Positions 25,801 through 39,993 of a DNA stretch of 64,000 nt are shown in pieces. Within the stretch, counting starts at the first letter, position 1. Every line of letters starts with the position of its first letter. Below the pieces are notes generated by a model, which worked only from the letters and a program-made list of their open reading frames with translations, was not told where the DNA came from and ran no database searches. The stretch comes from Polyporus tsugae (lineage: Eukaryota; Basidiomycota; Agaricomycetes; Polyporales; Polyporaceae): positions 496,001 to 560,000 of the forward strand of contig JAHRBS010000002.1 of assembly GCA_024305745.1 (NCBI GenBank), read 5' to 3'. Position numbers and translations under genes: made by a program.

Positions 25801-26080
25801 TGAGTCGTGCATCCTCCCCATTACGCCTAAATAAGACACGTACTCCCATGTCAATGCAGTGTCTTGGTGCTATGCGTTAGCGACGCATTAAATCTCGAGA
25901 ATACGTGCACATACCGACATTCCTCTATCAAAATCCCACAAAATGAACTCGAGTCAAACGTTCTCCAAAAGTACCACTCACAACGATCTCCTTCTTCAGG
26001 CTCGGTATGAGCGGGAAGACCCTAACAGAAGCAAGGTTCTCCGCGGTCGGCTGAAGCAGCCGCGACTGCTCTTCATCCAT
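22846..26080 (-). CDS. TRP-type cation channel, Yvc1-like (vacuolar calcium release)
   Basis: Sixteen exons give 780 residues: 26080-25982, 25869-25844, 25791-25443, 25381-25111, 25058-24954, 24898-24885, 24837-24753, 24697-24637, 24586-24548, 24497-24406, 24332-24165, 24114-24071, 24019-23970, 23913-23784, 23725-23015, 22944-22846. The N-terminal cytosolic part contains LTASDINFAIVRPLVFNY. Hydrophobic segments follow (LLLTTFLLCLS; VFIVFAAAFAL; TSFIVIFLVYLGY; FLFFIGIAAICFSGLLF), then a pore-region stretch IWFGNTYLSF and a last helix MFAALSNTLLLT. The proline-rich cytoplasmic tail has coiled-coil-like ends. This order matches fungal Yvc1/TRPY channels, which release vacuolar calcium on osmotic shock. 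Exon 6 is a 14-nt micro-exon. Confidence 0.88.
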
Positions 26081-27144
26081 CGCATCCAATGGCATGACAC
26101 CTTGTCGAATGACCGGATGACAGATCTTGTGGGGCGAAGGAAGCTACCAGGGACGACGCCTCCACCCAGAGAAATAAAGAGGACGAAAGGTGAGTACGAG
26201 GCCTGTTGTTTCTGGGATGGTGGATGGGGTGAAGGAGCGTTGCTAGTTTTTGGCTCGTCTGCAGGCTCAGTCACCAGCCTGACAGTGAGTGTGTGCGGTC
26301 AGAGCCTCTTCATTTGGCGCTCGTTCTATTTTGGTCCCTTATGTAATTCACGTGGCACATGTGTCTCATGGGCGTCTATTGTCACTCAAGCTGCTCCCGC
26401 CGATAGGTCAGACTCTGGGCAGCGAGTAACATTGGTCATCTTCTTATCAGAGAGGGGAAGGTACCTGTAGGAGTTATGGACTTTTCAGATGGATGAATCC
26501 AGTGACGTTGATGTGGGTAGAGGCGGGCTAGTACTACCCTGTAATTCGTGGTCCTTGAAGTTGATCCGCTCGGATTGACAGCAGAGTACATACCTATTGT
26601 ACTTGTGAGGTATTATTGAATGAACTCTGCCCAAACATTGAGAACTCTTTAGGAACTTTACTGGTTGCTACATATCATCGTCAGATATTACAGGTGGCCC
26701 GGGGGACTCAACGTGCACGGCATCAATGGTCAGAAACAACCCTGATCAACTACCATAGTACTCAATTTAGCGTTGTAAAAAGTCAAAGTAGATTTGTAGG
26801 CCCTAAGTTTGAAGGGATACTATGCAGTGGATCACTAGCGCTAAGCCCACTGGCAGTGTTGTTAGGGACCCGGAGCCGAAAGCAATAGGCCGGCTAAGGA
26901 GTGCCATCGCAGAAATAAACCTAAATATTGAGTGCTATATTAAGGCTCTACAGATGGTTTGATTTTGCAAACCATTTATGCAAAGGCGGCGCATGGGGGC
27001 AATGGCCGTGACTTGCCTGATCAGGCTCGGCGTTTGGTATGCTGTGACGAGATCTGTGATGGAGTCGTCACCGAATAGCGTCACTAATATATTTTGCGGG
27101 CGGATGAGTCACGGTCGGGACTTTCTTTATCCTCGACCCCAACG
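26081..27144. other. Intergenic region
   Basis: Upstream of the channel (minus) and of the F-box-like gene (plus). AT-richer than the flanking genes around 26600-26960. Open frames at 25943-26470 and 26616-26888 carry no recognisable motif. No tRNA or repeat recognised. Confidence 0.5.
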
Positions 27145-28116
27145 ATGAGCGGCCGCATCCTTGCACTGGATCACCTCCCTGTCGAGGTGTGTGTACCCTT
27201 TACAGCAAAATAGTTCGCCTCGACTGAAGCACACCTTGCTTAGCTGCTCTATGACATCCACGCCTACGCGACCTCCCCTGCTTTTCCGCTCACCTGCAAA
27301 TACCTGTACGAGATGTTCAAGTCTGCGCCGGCGACAGTACAGGCCGAATACCTCGTAGGCTGCTATCAGGAACTCGCAGCGCAGTCCGCGAGCGTGCGCG
27401 CCTTCGGGTTCGTCTCGAGGGTCCTTCGATATCCCATCTGCACGCGAGAGGTTCTCGAGGCGATCTTTCGCAATCCGATCTGCCCGCCCGCATCGTCGAC
27501 GGACGACCCACGGCGAACGTTGACGGTGCTGCCGCGGAGACTGTTCCAGAACCTCGCCCCGCGCGACGACCCGGGGCAGCGCCCGTGGACGGACGAGGAC
27601 GAACCACTCCCGCTCCTCCGATATTTGTACGGCAACGAGCGGGTGCCGACGATCCAGACGAACTCGTACGATGGTTATGCGCTGACTCGGGCGGTATACG
27701 CGGAGTTCACACCCCTTATCCGATTTCTGCTGGCGCACGAGGCGTCGCCGGAATGCAAGGACAACCTCGCGGTGACGGTGGCGATTCGACGACGGAGTCT
27801 CCCGCTCGTGCGGATGCTGATCGAACGAGACAGCTCTATCAGCCTAGCTGGACAGACGACGTTTAATATCGAGAAGCACAAACGGGGTGAAGGGCCCGAC
27901 CATCGGGAAGTCGTGGCGGCTGGGAGAAAACGCAGTAGGGCTAGCGACATTGCACCGCGAAGTACCAAGAAGCGGAAACTTGGGGACAGGGTGACGGTCA
28001 ACCAGGAGATGCTGAAGACGGCGGTCAAATGCGATGCGCGCGATATCGTGGAGTACTTCATGAGGGAGAAGGGGTGTGTCCCCAATATGCAGACGGTGCT
28101 CTTGATGGGCCGATGA
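27145..28116 (+). CDS. F-box-like protein with possible ankyrin-like C-terminus
   Basis: Two exons (27145-27186, 27244-28116) give 304 residues. The N-terminus, DHLPVELLYDIHAYATSP followed by CKYLYEMF, resembles the first helices of a fungal F-box. The middle (TPLIRFLLAHEASPECKDN, VRMLIERDSS) looks like degenerate ankyrin repeats, and a basic stretch RSTKKRKLGDR near residue 250 could be a nuclear signal. If so, it would be a substrate receptor of an SCF ubiquitin ligase; this is inference from a weak match. It lies alone on the plus strand. Confidence 0.65.
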
Positions 28117-28800
28117 TGGGTGTTCGTTGTTGTATAACCGCAAGGTTTCATGACATTATGATTGACGGTGTGACCACTATTCCTCTAGGTGCGCTCGTTA
28201 TGAGACCCCGGGAGGGGCACCTCAGTTGGCTGCGTCGTCATTGCCAAAGGTATCCTTACCGTTCTTCCCTGCGTGTAAACTTCTGATTTGGATGTCTACG
28301 GTATAGATTGGAGAATCGTTTCTACCAAGGCTCATCAAATAATCTTCCAAGGTGAATCCACTGTGTGCATTCCTCATATATCTGGTCCTTATCTCGTGCA
28401 GAAGGACTTCTGGTGTGACCGACGAATTATGCGGAACTCAGTAGGAATTACTCGATGGCCGAGTAACTTCCGATCTGAACGTTTGGGGACTGGGAGGAAT
28501 TAGAGATGACTACATTGGAGGCGAGATGGGATGTCTCATCACTAGGGGCCACGGAAGGTCGGCGTCGACCAGGGGTTTTTCATAGGCGGAACTAGTGTCT
28601 CGGAAAGGCTCCTACTAATCATCCCACCTACAAGTTGAACGTCCTGATGGGCCTGTATGCAGCTATCCTCCCGCTGATCTCTATACATCCATTCATTTTG
28701 TTTTCCACACACCCAGCTATGACCGGATCCGCTGTACTATGCACACGTCATGGCTCGACAGATCCTTGTTTTAACCTCAACCTGCCAGCGAGCGTTGCCC
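28117..28800. other. Intergenic region
   Basis: No gene is supported. It separates the F-box-like gene (plus) from the tail of kinase copy 2 (minus). The last 70 bp or so resemble sequence downstream of the other kinase copies. Confidence 0.5.
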
Positions 28801-30397
28801 TTATGTACGGCCGTACTCGGGATCGTAGAACTGCCTGAAATCCGAGTCGTCGAAAGCATCACACGCCTCGTGCGTGGCCGCCGTAACCTCGCCTTCACTA
28901 CCGCCATACCCACTGTCAACTTGCTCGCTCCCATTTCTCTCGCCTCTGCTATCGCCGGAATCTCCCCCCGCTGCGCTACTGCTAACGTTCTCACCCAAGA
29001 TATCGCCGAAGCGCTTCATCACCTCTAACGGATGTATCTGCCCCCTGCAAATCGGAGGTCGATCGATCAGCGCTAACTCCCGCAGAACGAGCTCCCGCTC
29101 GTCTCCGAAGCTCGCCGTCTCTTCCAGCGTGACCGGTCCCGACCACGTCGACCCCGCATAGAAGCCATGTGAACTTCCGGACAACGAGGGCCACGGCTCG
29201 GGGCTCTTTGGCACCCGCGCCAGCTCCGCCGCCGTCAGGAGGTTGTTCGACTCCGAGTCGTCGTATGCATCACGACAAATTGGGGTGGCATCGTCCAAAA
29301 GGTCGTACTTGTACGGCAGCTCGGCGTCAGGCGGTGTGGGCGGCGAATTGCCGCAGAACGCCTGTTTCCACCGCGCATAGTCCAGTGCTTGGGCCCGATC
29401 CCGGACAGAATCCAGGAAGTCCCCGCCCGTGGTCGCCGTCCAGTGTTCTCCCGTCCACCTTTGCTTGGTGACAAACATGTTCGCGAGAGAAATGCAATTG
29501 TCCCATGGGAGGCAGCCTATCCGTAACTCGAGAATGGTGTACGCGAGCGACTTCATGTCGTCATGGGGGGACAAGGCTACCGACACATGGCCTGGGTTAG
29601 TGGTTGTGTTGATCTGACTTGACGATTCTTACCTCCATGAAGATGATTGTTGAGGCTCATATAGTATCCTGATCCTCTATGGAGTGTCGTCGGCTCGGTA
29701 GGTGGGTTGTTAGGGTCAAAGGGAAGGGAAAGGCCGAAGTCGCCAAGGAAAACACGCCACTTGTTGTCACCTCACCCGAGCATGATGTTCGACGGCTTGA
29801 TGTCGCAGTGGATGATGCCCTGAGAGTGGACATACTCAAGCACGTCGAGCTAGCACGAAGTAGGATCTCAGTGGAGCTCAATTGCCAGGTACCTCGTAAC
29901 ATACCATCTGCCATACGATCGCGATAAGATTCCGGGAGTTCAGCGGCTTCTGCTTGAGGATGAACCAAGTTTCTAGATCTGGCCCCAACAGCTCTAGCGC
30001 GAGGTATTCGAAGAATTGCGAGCGCCCCCAGCCGTAAACCTCAGGAATATTACGATGGCCTGCAACGAACGGTCGTGCCATGAGACCTCAAACGAAATAT
30101 CAGGAATATGATAGAACCTCGAAGTCGCAGTAGGGCAGCCGCTTCGTGGAGGAGTGGCGGATACTTGGCATAGTCTGTGATGTGTACCTTCTTGAGGGCT
30201 ACGGGACAAAGAGCACGCTCGGTCGTGACAAGCGCGATGTACACCCTCCCTGTGCGATACCGTCAGCTGTGCCGGACAATTGGGATGCTCCGAGTCCACG
30301 CACCAAAAGTACCCTCGCCTATTGGACCATATCTGTGCCTCAGGCGCATGAGTTGTTGGTCACGCGGAACTGGACGGGGTGCGGGAAGGAGGGACAT
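28801..30397 (-). pseudogene. CK1-like protein kinase, copy 2 (nonsense-disrupted)
   Basis: Same exon order as copy 1, from ATG at 30397 (MSLLPAPRPVPRD) through IGEGTFG, VALKKVHITDYAKYP, HGDFG-type motifs and the acidic tail to TAA at 28801. The DFG is intact here (FLGDFGLS). A TGA interrupts the frame directly after NIMLG (about 29771-29773), between the catalytic loop and the DFG; copy 1 has a leucine codon there and copy 3 has the same TGA. A CPEVY segment present in copies 1 and 3 is missing in frame. No splice arrangement I tried removes the stop. The tail frame remains fully open, so the damage looks recent or recently converted. Confidence 0.75.
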
Positions 30398-30549
30398 AGT
30401 GGTGCAGACAGAGAGGAGGATGCACAGGCCATAGCTAGGGAGGAACGTCCTTCGGGCGCCTGTTCTCGGCCACACTCTTCCTGAATCAGGATGCCCGCGA
30501 GGCCTATGACGTAGTCTCGCGATATCGACACCCGGGGAACAAAGCAGCC

Positions 30550-31324
30550 TCAGGCGATGACGAGCTCGCTGTTGTCGCTGTTGTTGCTAATTGCGGCGTC
30601 AGCCCACACCGTCGTCTTTGTGAACCTGGATACGAAGATGATATCCTTATCCCCAAGCCCAGTGCCTAGCCCGAACTGGCAAGATACATCATCATGTAAT
30701 TCTTGATGCGGAAGTTGCAATCAAGGAAAGTACTCTTGTGCGCCAAAGAAGTGCTCCTGAGCCTTCGTTGCATTCATAGTGCAGAACAACGGAGGCCGAA
30801 GCAACCGCCTCGCTACAACGTATCAAGTCACTACGCGGACACCGATGTAGTGCCGGATAAAAGTTTTACCTTACAGAGAGTGTGGCAGCGACCTCGACAG
30901 ACAGAAGGCTCTTGCTGTGCAGCTGAGTTTGCGTGATCTTGTTCGACCAGCGGATGGGACTCGAATTGGGCGGGTCGAACACGACAAAGTTGTGCGGGAC
31001 TCCTCGCTGTAAGTTGATCGGGTCGTCAGCGCTCCGCAGAGCATTGAAGAGGAAGCAAAAGTGCCCGTCCTGGAGATACCCCACGTCTCCCAGACGTACC
31101 TCGCAGAACCTCTCGCAGGACTCGGGTCCCCACAGTGGATGGCCGTACCCAAGTGCGTGAGCTTGTGGGTATAGATGTCCCAAGCCTCGCCCATGATCAT
31201 GATGGAGGAATTGGAGCAGTGGAAGGCGTGGGTAAGAACTAGGCGGTGCATAAGAAGCCAGATTGAACATAATACAACGCAGGGTTGCGCCCGCGGAAAG
31301 GCGGTGTCGGTTCCATGGATGCAA
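30550..31324 (-). pseudogene. Decayed gene of an unknown basidiomycete family
   Basis: Minus-strand frames carry clearly protein-like blocks in a consistent order: HALGYGHPLWGPES, then RLGDVGYLQDGHF, then FNALRSADDPINL, then VPHNFVVFDPP. Some 250 bp further on, GLGDKDIIFVSRFTKTTVWA runs to a stop at 30550. The middle (about 30860-30640) needs frame changes and has in-frame stops that I could not remove with introns. Protein-like frames further upstream (31480-31740, including LYYAPLQLPGWSKALPLQI) may be its 5' part. The family is common in Agaricomycetes but has no known function that I can name. It abuts the start of kinase copy 2. Confidence 0.4.
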
Positions 31325-31742
31325 CTACCACCCGATTAGGTTCAAGGTTTTGGATGACGTGGAACATGGATCTTACCTGGTAAGCCGGGATCGCTAGCGA
31401 TTGACTTTGAGGGAGCGTTGGAGAACAAGCGATAGGGCAGACGGACTGCCAGTGTTCTCATGACCATCACCAATGGTGGCTAACGTACCGCATACATATT
31501 TGCGCATCGAGCAGCTCGGAGCATAATGAGGTTTGCAATATACTGTACCTGGCCCTCAGCTGCACTACTCAAGTCCGGTGTGAGCAATTCAACGTCCGAT
31601 TCTGACTGATCAAAACAGTACTGTGAACTCACGACACTGATATGAGTGATTGATTGAAAGGTAATTTGTAGAGGAAGCGCCTTAGACCAACCAGGAAGTT
31701 GAAGAGGAGCGTAGTATAGGGGAGTCTCTATTTTACATTGAA

Positions 31743-34040
31743 TTACTCTGCATCGGCTTCCCCAGCCACAATCACATCGTCTACAGGGTGCAATGTCAGC
31801 GCACCGCCATTGGCAACCAACCAAAAAGCTACTCCAACTCACCGATCTTCAATACCGCCCGCACGAGCTGCGTCGCCAAGAGGTACTGCTGCCTCTTCGA
31901 GATTAACGAGTCGTACACATTTTGTTTCTTCATGTCTGTGCAGCACAACGGGCCCCGTTAGCGAGCGCGCAAGCAACCACATACTAGATACGCACCGTTC
32001 TCGTCCTTACCCATGCAGTCAATGCCGAGCGTGGAGTTGCCTTCCTTCACCTGCTGCGACTTGACCTCCGCGAGGGTCTCGATCGGCGAAAGCCCGCTAT
32101 TCTCCGCAAGCGCAAGCGGGATCGAGTCGAGCGCAGAGGCGAACGCACGCATCGCGTACTGCTCGATCGACGGGATCTACAAGTCGGAGCACGATAAATC
32201 AGCGGGTGAACGTCGTGATGTCGCAATATCGGAGAAGGGGACGAGACTAACCTCGTCAGCGGCCTTTCCCACAGCGAGCGAACAGCTGATGTCGGCCGCG
32301 CCACCGCCGTAGACGACCCGATCGTCCACGACAAGATTGCGAACCGCGCAGATCGCGTCGTGCAATGCACGTTTCGCCTCGTCAACGATCTGTATAGGGA
32401 GACCCGAGTCGTCAGTATTCGTTACGCACAAACTACAAACATGAGACGAGCTCGCACCATCTTGTTGCTGCCCCGAACGAAGACAGTGACTGTCCGCGCG
32501 TTGGCGCACTCCTCAATGACGAGCATCTTGTCGCGCGTCGTGCCGAAAGTAAGTTCGCGAACGACACCTGCACGACCAAGCTTCTCCGGGGTGAGGTCTT
32601 CAAAGCGGGGTACAATACGGCCGTTGGTGGCAATAGCGATCAACTGCTCAAACCATCAGCATCTACCGCCACCCGCAAGATCCGACAGAAAGCACACCTC
32701 GATCTCCGGGCCACCAACCCACCGGACGGCAGGTAGGTCATTTTGCATGAGCAGGTGGTTCGCCTCGTCGTCGAAGCCCCACTGGCAAATGACCAAGTTC
32801 GCGCCGGTGTCCTTTACGCGCTTGATCATGTCCTGGAACTTCTCCTTCTCGTACTCGCGCAACTTCTTGTACTCCTCTACACTCGTGATGTCCAGCTTGT
32901 GCTTTGTCTTCGGCCGCGGGGGTTCGAACGGGCACGTGAGGATTGCGAGCCGTGCATCGCGGACAGTGCTCGGCATTTGTGGGTGCGACATATCCTTGTC
33001 GATGAGGACACCCTTGATGAGTGTGATGTCGGCGAGGGAGCCACCGACTTTGCCGTCAACCTTGATGAGGTCGAAGGGGACATCCTTCCGTTCGAGGTCC
33101 GCTACCGCCATGACTGCCTGCACTGCAATCTCGGCGAAGTGTTGGTGTTCCTTCGATACACTGCACCCACAAACACATGAGTGCTGGAATGAGACACTAC
33201 GGAATCAAAGCAGGATAGGAGGAGAGAAGAGGAAAAGAGGACAAATAGAAAGAACGCAACGAAAAGGAAAAGTAATAGATAAAATGCATACATTTTGCTT
33301 CCCAGACTTGTCATCGCAATCTTTAGGAGATTGGAAGTGTCCTCCTGCGAGAAGTGTACTCGGTCGGATATCCGATCCAGATTCTCGACCGCGACCGTGC
33401 ACGCTCGGTCGAAACCATCAGCTATCCTGATTGGGTGGATTCCTCGGTCGAGAAGCTCTTCGCTCTGCTCCAAGAGTGCACCGGCAAGCACTGCGAGAGG
33501 TTGAATGGAGGTGATGTATAAAATTCAATGGAAGACTCACCGACAACCCCCGTAGTACCATCTCCGATCTCATCGTCCTGGCTTTTTGAAAGCTGCACGA
33601 GCAGCTTCGCGATTTGGTGCTCTACCTCCATCTGTGAGAGGATCGTTGCGCCGTCGTTTGTAACAGTAATCTCGCCATCTGGAGAAATAAGAATCTTGTC
33701 GAGACCTAGAAGGTACGGCACCTGGATGAGATGCAAGTCCAGGCAAAGGTGTATATACACGCACCTCTAGGACCGAGCGAGGTACGGATGATGTTCGCAA
33801 CCGTACGCGCGGCAAGGATGTGTGACTGCAGATCGAATGATTATGAACTAAGCCCGGTAAAGCTCTGGAACCACGCACCTTGATAGCCTCTACACCATGG
33901 GTCCTTGTCTTCCTACCCTGCTCGCGCAGGATAATGAACGGACGACCGTACTGAAGATATGCTTAGATCGTCGAACTCAGCCGGTTCAGCACATAATTGC
34001 CCACCTCGTCGGTCGCATACATTGCTTGTGGCTCGGCCAT
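31743..34040 (-). CDS. CCT5: T-complex protein 1 subunit epsilon (CCT5), cytosolic chaperonin
   Basis: Eleven exons give 543 residues: 34040-34005, 33950-33879, 33825-33765, 33705-33541, 33490-33292, 33160-32698, 32643-32458, 32389-32252, 32176-31996, 31935-31843, 31780-31743. The protein reads through the group II chaperonin ATP site ([30 protein letters not shown]), [17 protein letters not shown], and [16 protein letters not shown] near the end. These match the epsilon subunit specifically, as does DEYGRPF at residues 11-17. One subunit of the hetero-oligomeric TRiC/CCT ring that folds actin, tubulin and WD40 proteins. The length is normal and all junctions are in phase. Confidence 0.95.
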
Positions 34041-34600
34041 GGTGGAAGATGAGGTCAACCGGACTGTCCGGAAAGGCGGCTCTATCGACTCAGATGCAGC
34101 GAGGACCAGAAATCTCCGACTCCTAAGCGCCCGTAGACGCGTGACACTGAGAGCGTTCTCCGCATCCGTCACGAAAGCGTTACTGCGTCACGTAAATGTG
34201 CGTCACGACAGCCGCACAGTGAGCGCTGTGACTCTGAGCGCTGACTCGGAGCCCCACGTTCAACGTTCAACGTTCAGCGCGTTCAGCGTTCCAAGCAGCG
34301 TTCAACGACAATGCCAAGAGGGACCTCTGGACGGGCCATGGCATATAGGAGAGAGAGAGAGCATTCCAGTCCGATCGCGAGCCACGGTATGTGAAAACTT
34401 CCCTGTATTACATGGTTCTTATCTGTCAAACCATTTACAAACACGTCTGCAGTTTATACGTTCGAATGTACACGGGCGAGGTATCATCTTTGCGATCGGG
34501 ACGTCTGACGGGTGAGCTAAAAAGTACCGACGTACGATAAGTACTGTACTAACGACACGAGGAAGGTGCGTGCGAACGGAACTGAATGAACGACAGAAGA
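34041..34600. promoter_or_regulatory. Upstream region of CCT5 with CGTTCA repeats
   Basis: About 560 bp between the CCT5 start and the PP2A stop codon. At 34256-34309 a cluster of cgttcaa / cgttcagc units repeats five times, with gagcgct pairs just before it. The repeats lie 220-270 bp upstream of the CCT5 ATG. Function unknown; a heat-shock-type element is not evident. Confidence 0.45.
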
Positions 34601-36364
<1,764 letters not shown>

Positions 36365-36654
36365 GATGTTACGCTGTCAAGGGAGAAAGAGAGAGAAAGA
36401 TGGGGTTGAGGGTGGTGGATGATGCGGGTGAGGACTGTCCTCGGGCCAGGACGTGACACAGAGAGACTGAAGTCATGCGTTACAGTCACGTCACAAGAAC
36501 TGCCTCGGAGCCTGAAGGGCCTTAGAGCTCTTGACTCTCTTCCCTCACCGCCATCCTCTCTCCCTTCTACCCTGGACTCCTTCTCTGCCTCTTGAGTACA
36601 TTGCACACCATCTGCCACTAGGGAATCGAAGTTTACGTCAAGAACTAGCCCAGC
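36365..36654. promoter_or_regulatory. Shared divergent promoter region (PP2A and eIF1A)
   Basis: The two housekeeping genes start 290 bp apart in opposite directions. The interval contains pyrimidine-rich runs on the eIF1A side (ctctcttccctcacc) and gagagaaagag on the PP2A side. No clear TATA box. Confidence 0.5.
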
Positions 36655-37355
36655 ATGCCGAAGGTCGAGACCCGCTCCGAACATTCACAATATTTTGTGC
36701 TGACTGAAATCTTGTTTTCAGAATAAAGGAAAGGTTTGTTAAAGATTCTTTTCAAACGTGGGTGCTCCATCTCACCTTCCCGTCAACAGGGTGGTAAAAA
36801 CCGGAGACGTGGAAAGAACGAGAACGACGACGACAAGCGCGAATTGGTTTTCCGCGAGGACGGACAGGAGTATGCTCAGGTCACGAAGATGCTTGGAAAT
36901 GGCCGTCTCGAGGCGATGTGCTTCGACGGCGAGAAGCGGCTGGCACATATTCGGGGAAAGATGCGGAAGAAGGTACGTACCATGTCCCGTCCCATTCACT
37001 GAAGCATACCTGATTTCGTGGCGACGGCCATCCGTACGATCAGGTCTGGATCAACCAGGGAGATATCATTCTTCTGTCCCTCCGCGATTTCCAGGACGAT
37101 AAGGCGGATGTCATTGTAAAATACACCGCGGATGAGGCCCGTAGTCGTACGTCTCTTCTCTCCTTAAGAGCCGCGCTTTCTTGCGTAATCCTCCCATGTT
37201 TTCCGGCGCTCACCCCTTGTCTGTTTACAGTGAAGGCGTATGGCGAGCTCCCCGAAAATGCCAAGATCAACGAGACGGAGACTTTCGGCGAGGAGGACGG
37301 CGAGTGCACATTCGAGTTCGGGGAAGACGAGGAGGTGGACATCGACGATATCTGA
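36655..37355 (+). CDS. TIF11: Eukaryotic translation initiation factor 1A (eIF1A)
   Basis: Five exons (36655-36663, 36722-36733, 36790-36972, 37044-37146, 37231-37355) give 143 residues. The first two exons are 9 and 12 nt and produce [20 protein letters not shown], the basic N-terminal tail of eIF1A. The OB-fold follows ([60 protein letters not shown]). An acidic C-terminal tail ends [10 protein letters not shown]. The factor binds the 40S A-site region and promotes scanning. Length and tails are standard. Confidence 0.96.
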
Positions 37356-37814
37356 ACACGTGTATTTCTATCCCTGTATTTTTCACGATCGGTATCCCGA
37401 TGTGCACTCTACTACAGTACCTCGATCCTCTCTGTTGCTGCTGTTTATAGACTTGCTATCGTTCGGTTTGTTTCTGTTCATCGGCGTATGACACATCTCA
37501 ACTGCGATTCGTTCACCCTCCTTCAGACAAATTGCCGGCGAAGTAGCATTCATTCAGGGCATGCTCATCGACATGAGCCTGATATGCAAGCATCGGCCAA
37601 TCGAACGGCTTGGGTGTCGACGGCCGGCACCCGGTTGATGTGCTCAGCCATCGTTGGAAACTGCAGCCACAACTTTGACCTATACTCCTGACCTTATAGT
37701 ACGTAGCAAGCAACGACTACGCCGCCGGCGTGAGGTCTATTCGAAGGACATGCCAATATCAATGTGCTCGTTGACGGATACACCAGGATTGCATTGACCC
37801 ACACTCATCCAACA
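37356..37814. other. Convergent intergenic region (eIF1A and GH78 copy 2)
   Basis: Both neighbouring genes end here. Sequence directly after the GH78 stop codon does not match the region after the stop of copy 1, so this marks one edge of the duplicated unit. Confidence 0.6.
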
Positions 37815-39993
37815 CTACAAGCCAACCACAACGAACTCGTGGTCCCCTCCCGCCAAGCCCTTAATCCAATACCTCCCCGACTCATCCGCATGAACTACAT
37901 CACCCTTGCGACCCGTGCCAGCGAGGGTAGCCGACGTGGAATTGCCGGGAAGAGGCAATCCGACAGTGCCCGTCGTGCCCCTGGGCGTGCTGAGCTCGAG
38001 GTAGAACACAGTCCCGTTCGTCGCCCACTTGGATGAGAAGCCGCCCAACGAGGTCGAGAAACCGCTGTCGACATCGGTCAAATCGCCAACCTGGGGCACG
38101 ATCGCCCAGGTAGCGCCAGCCTCGCTCAGGAGGTGGATACCGCCTATGTAGGTCTGCACGATCCATCAAATCAACACCAAAGTCAAGCGGCCAGAGCAGG
38201 GGCGGAGCCTGGCACTTACTGTCAACGAACTCGTTGGACCGGTCGCCCACCCGTGCGCATGCGAGATCATCGCATCATTCGGATACGGCGCGTAGTGCAG
38301 TTCGCCGTTCGTCGAGTACCCCTCGATGAACGTGCTGTTCGTCATCCGCGGGTCGTCCAGCATGAAGTCCGCCCACATATTCCGGATGAGGGTCAGTGCC
38401 GCGGTCGTGCGGTTCGCCGCGAAGTGCGTCTCGAGTTCGAAGCCCGAGGTGAACGGCGACACGACATCGGCCGCCTCGGGGGCAGGCGCGCCATACTGGC
38501 CCCAGCGGGCCTGCAACGCTTCAGAGATCTGGGCGATCTGCGACGCGTTCGTGACGAGCCCGGACTTGACCGCCCACGCGTTCCCGTCTTGCGGCGCGAG
38601 CGTCGTCGTCTCGTTGTCCTTGAAGAGCCCGACGTCGGGCTGCCAGAGGAGAGGGATCGCGGCGGACTGGATCCCCGATGCGAGCTGGGACCAGCGATCG
38701 GCCGTCGCGGAGTCATTCTGGTTCTGGGCGAGGGCGACACCAAGGCTGAGGGTGTAGAAGAGGATGGAGTTGGCTTCGATGTTGTGGCCGCCCATACCAA
38801 ATCGGAGCCAGTCGTTGGCATCGGTGACGTTCGCGAGGCCCGTGTCGTCGATTTCCGCCACTGCCCATTCCATCCCAGTCTTCCATTGGGACCACTTCTC
38901 GTCAAGGTACGACTGATCGCCGCTCCAGTGGTAGAGAATCTGGAGGCCGATGAGGGTGTAGAGGTGGTAGGTGAACGAAATGATACCGAGTTCGCTGAAC
39001 GAGTAGCCGCCGTAGGGGAGCTGTCCGTCCGCGTGTTGCAGGTGGAAGAGGGAGTCAAGGGCGTTTCGGACGGAGATGAGGTCGAAGGTCGAGACGGCAA
39101 TACCGGGGACTGCGATGGCCATGTCACCGCTCCACACAAGCCTGTCTCGTTTCGCGCCATCCGTGACCGTGGATGTGCCATTTGTGATAGTGATGTTCAG
39201 CCACCAATCGAGAGTGCCATCTACGGACGAGTTGCTACTGATTGCGCCCAAGAAGTTGAGAGCGTCACCGCGCGTCGGGTCGATCGTAAGCAACTGGTTG
39301 GTGTACGCTCCTGCATAATCATGAGTCTAGTGATAAGCCACGATGAATGTCGTTATTACCAGCGTACCACACCCTGCGACGACTGTTAGCCAGGGCACGC
39401 GCACAGGAACCTTAATTTGCGTACCGGTTAAGTTTCTCGTCATTCGAATGGAACCACCCGGTGTATTTTTGCAAGGAGTCGTCTGCCCAGTGAGGCATCG
39501 CGGTGAAGTGTACCCAAAGGTCGTCGATCGACAGCTGATTCGAACCGAGGTTCACGATGGTGAGGTAACGGAACCCACCACGCTCCTTCTCATTGGGAGC
39601 TACATAATGTCCCGCGCCCGTAATGTTGAACACCAGAGGGGCGTCAAGCCCCGAGTCCGCGGTCGCATCGGACGCTTCGGAAGAGACCCACAAAGAGCTC
39701 TCTGAGAACGTGAAGCCGACGTTCCCATCGCTCGACGTTGTGTTGAAGTTGACCCAGCCCGCAATGTTCTTGCGGAAGTCGTAGGTTACTGAGGAGTTGA
39801 ATGCGTCAAGCGTAAGGCTCCCTCCAGAAGAGAGTTGGCTGTCTAGAAGGGCGGTTTCGGAGGATAGAGATCCGCTTTGGAGATAGACAGCGACGGGCCG
39901 GACTGTCCGAGAGGAAGGGGCGAGGATATACTGTTGGTAGGGTACCAGGGCGGTAGCGCCAGCTGCGAGGAGAAGGGGTGCGAGGAGCCACAT
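37815..39993 (-). CDS. Alpha-L-rhamnosidase-like secreted glycoside hydrolase (GH78), copy 2
   Basis: Exons 39993-39425, 39373-39360, 39310-38220 and 38153-37815 have exactly the lengths of copy 1 (569, 14, 1091, 339 nt) and give 670 residues. The signal peptide is MWLLAPLLLAAGATAL. KRDRLVWSGDM and SGFELETHF are retained, with no stop or frameshift, so this copy looks functional. Differences are scattered substitutions. Intron 3 is 66 nt here and 65 in copy 1. Purifying-looking conservation of the reading frame suggests that both copies are used. Confidence 0.9.

Noticed and set aside
29760..29790. An intron removing the TGA in kinase copies 2 and 3
   Set aside because: The gtgag beside the TGA could be a donor, but any acceptor downstream would delete the DFG region or break the frame.
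38133..39389. 418-residue plus-strand frame across GH78 copy 2
   Set aside because: Mirror frame of the rhamnosidase; the same shadow exists opposite copy 1.
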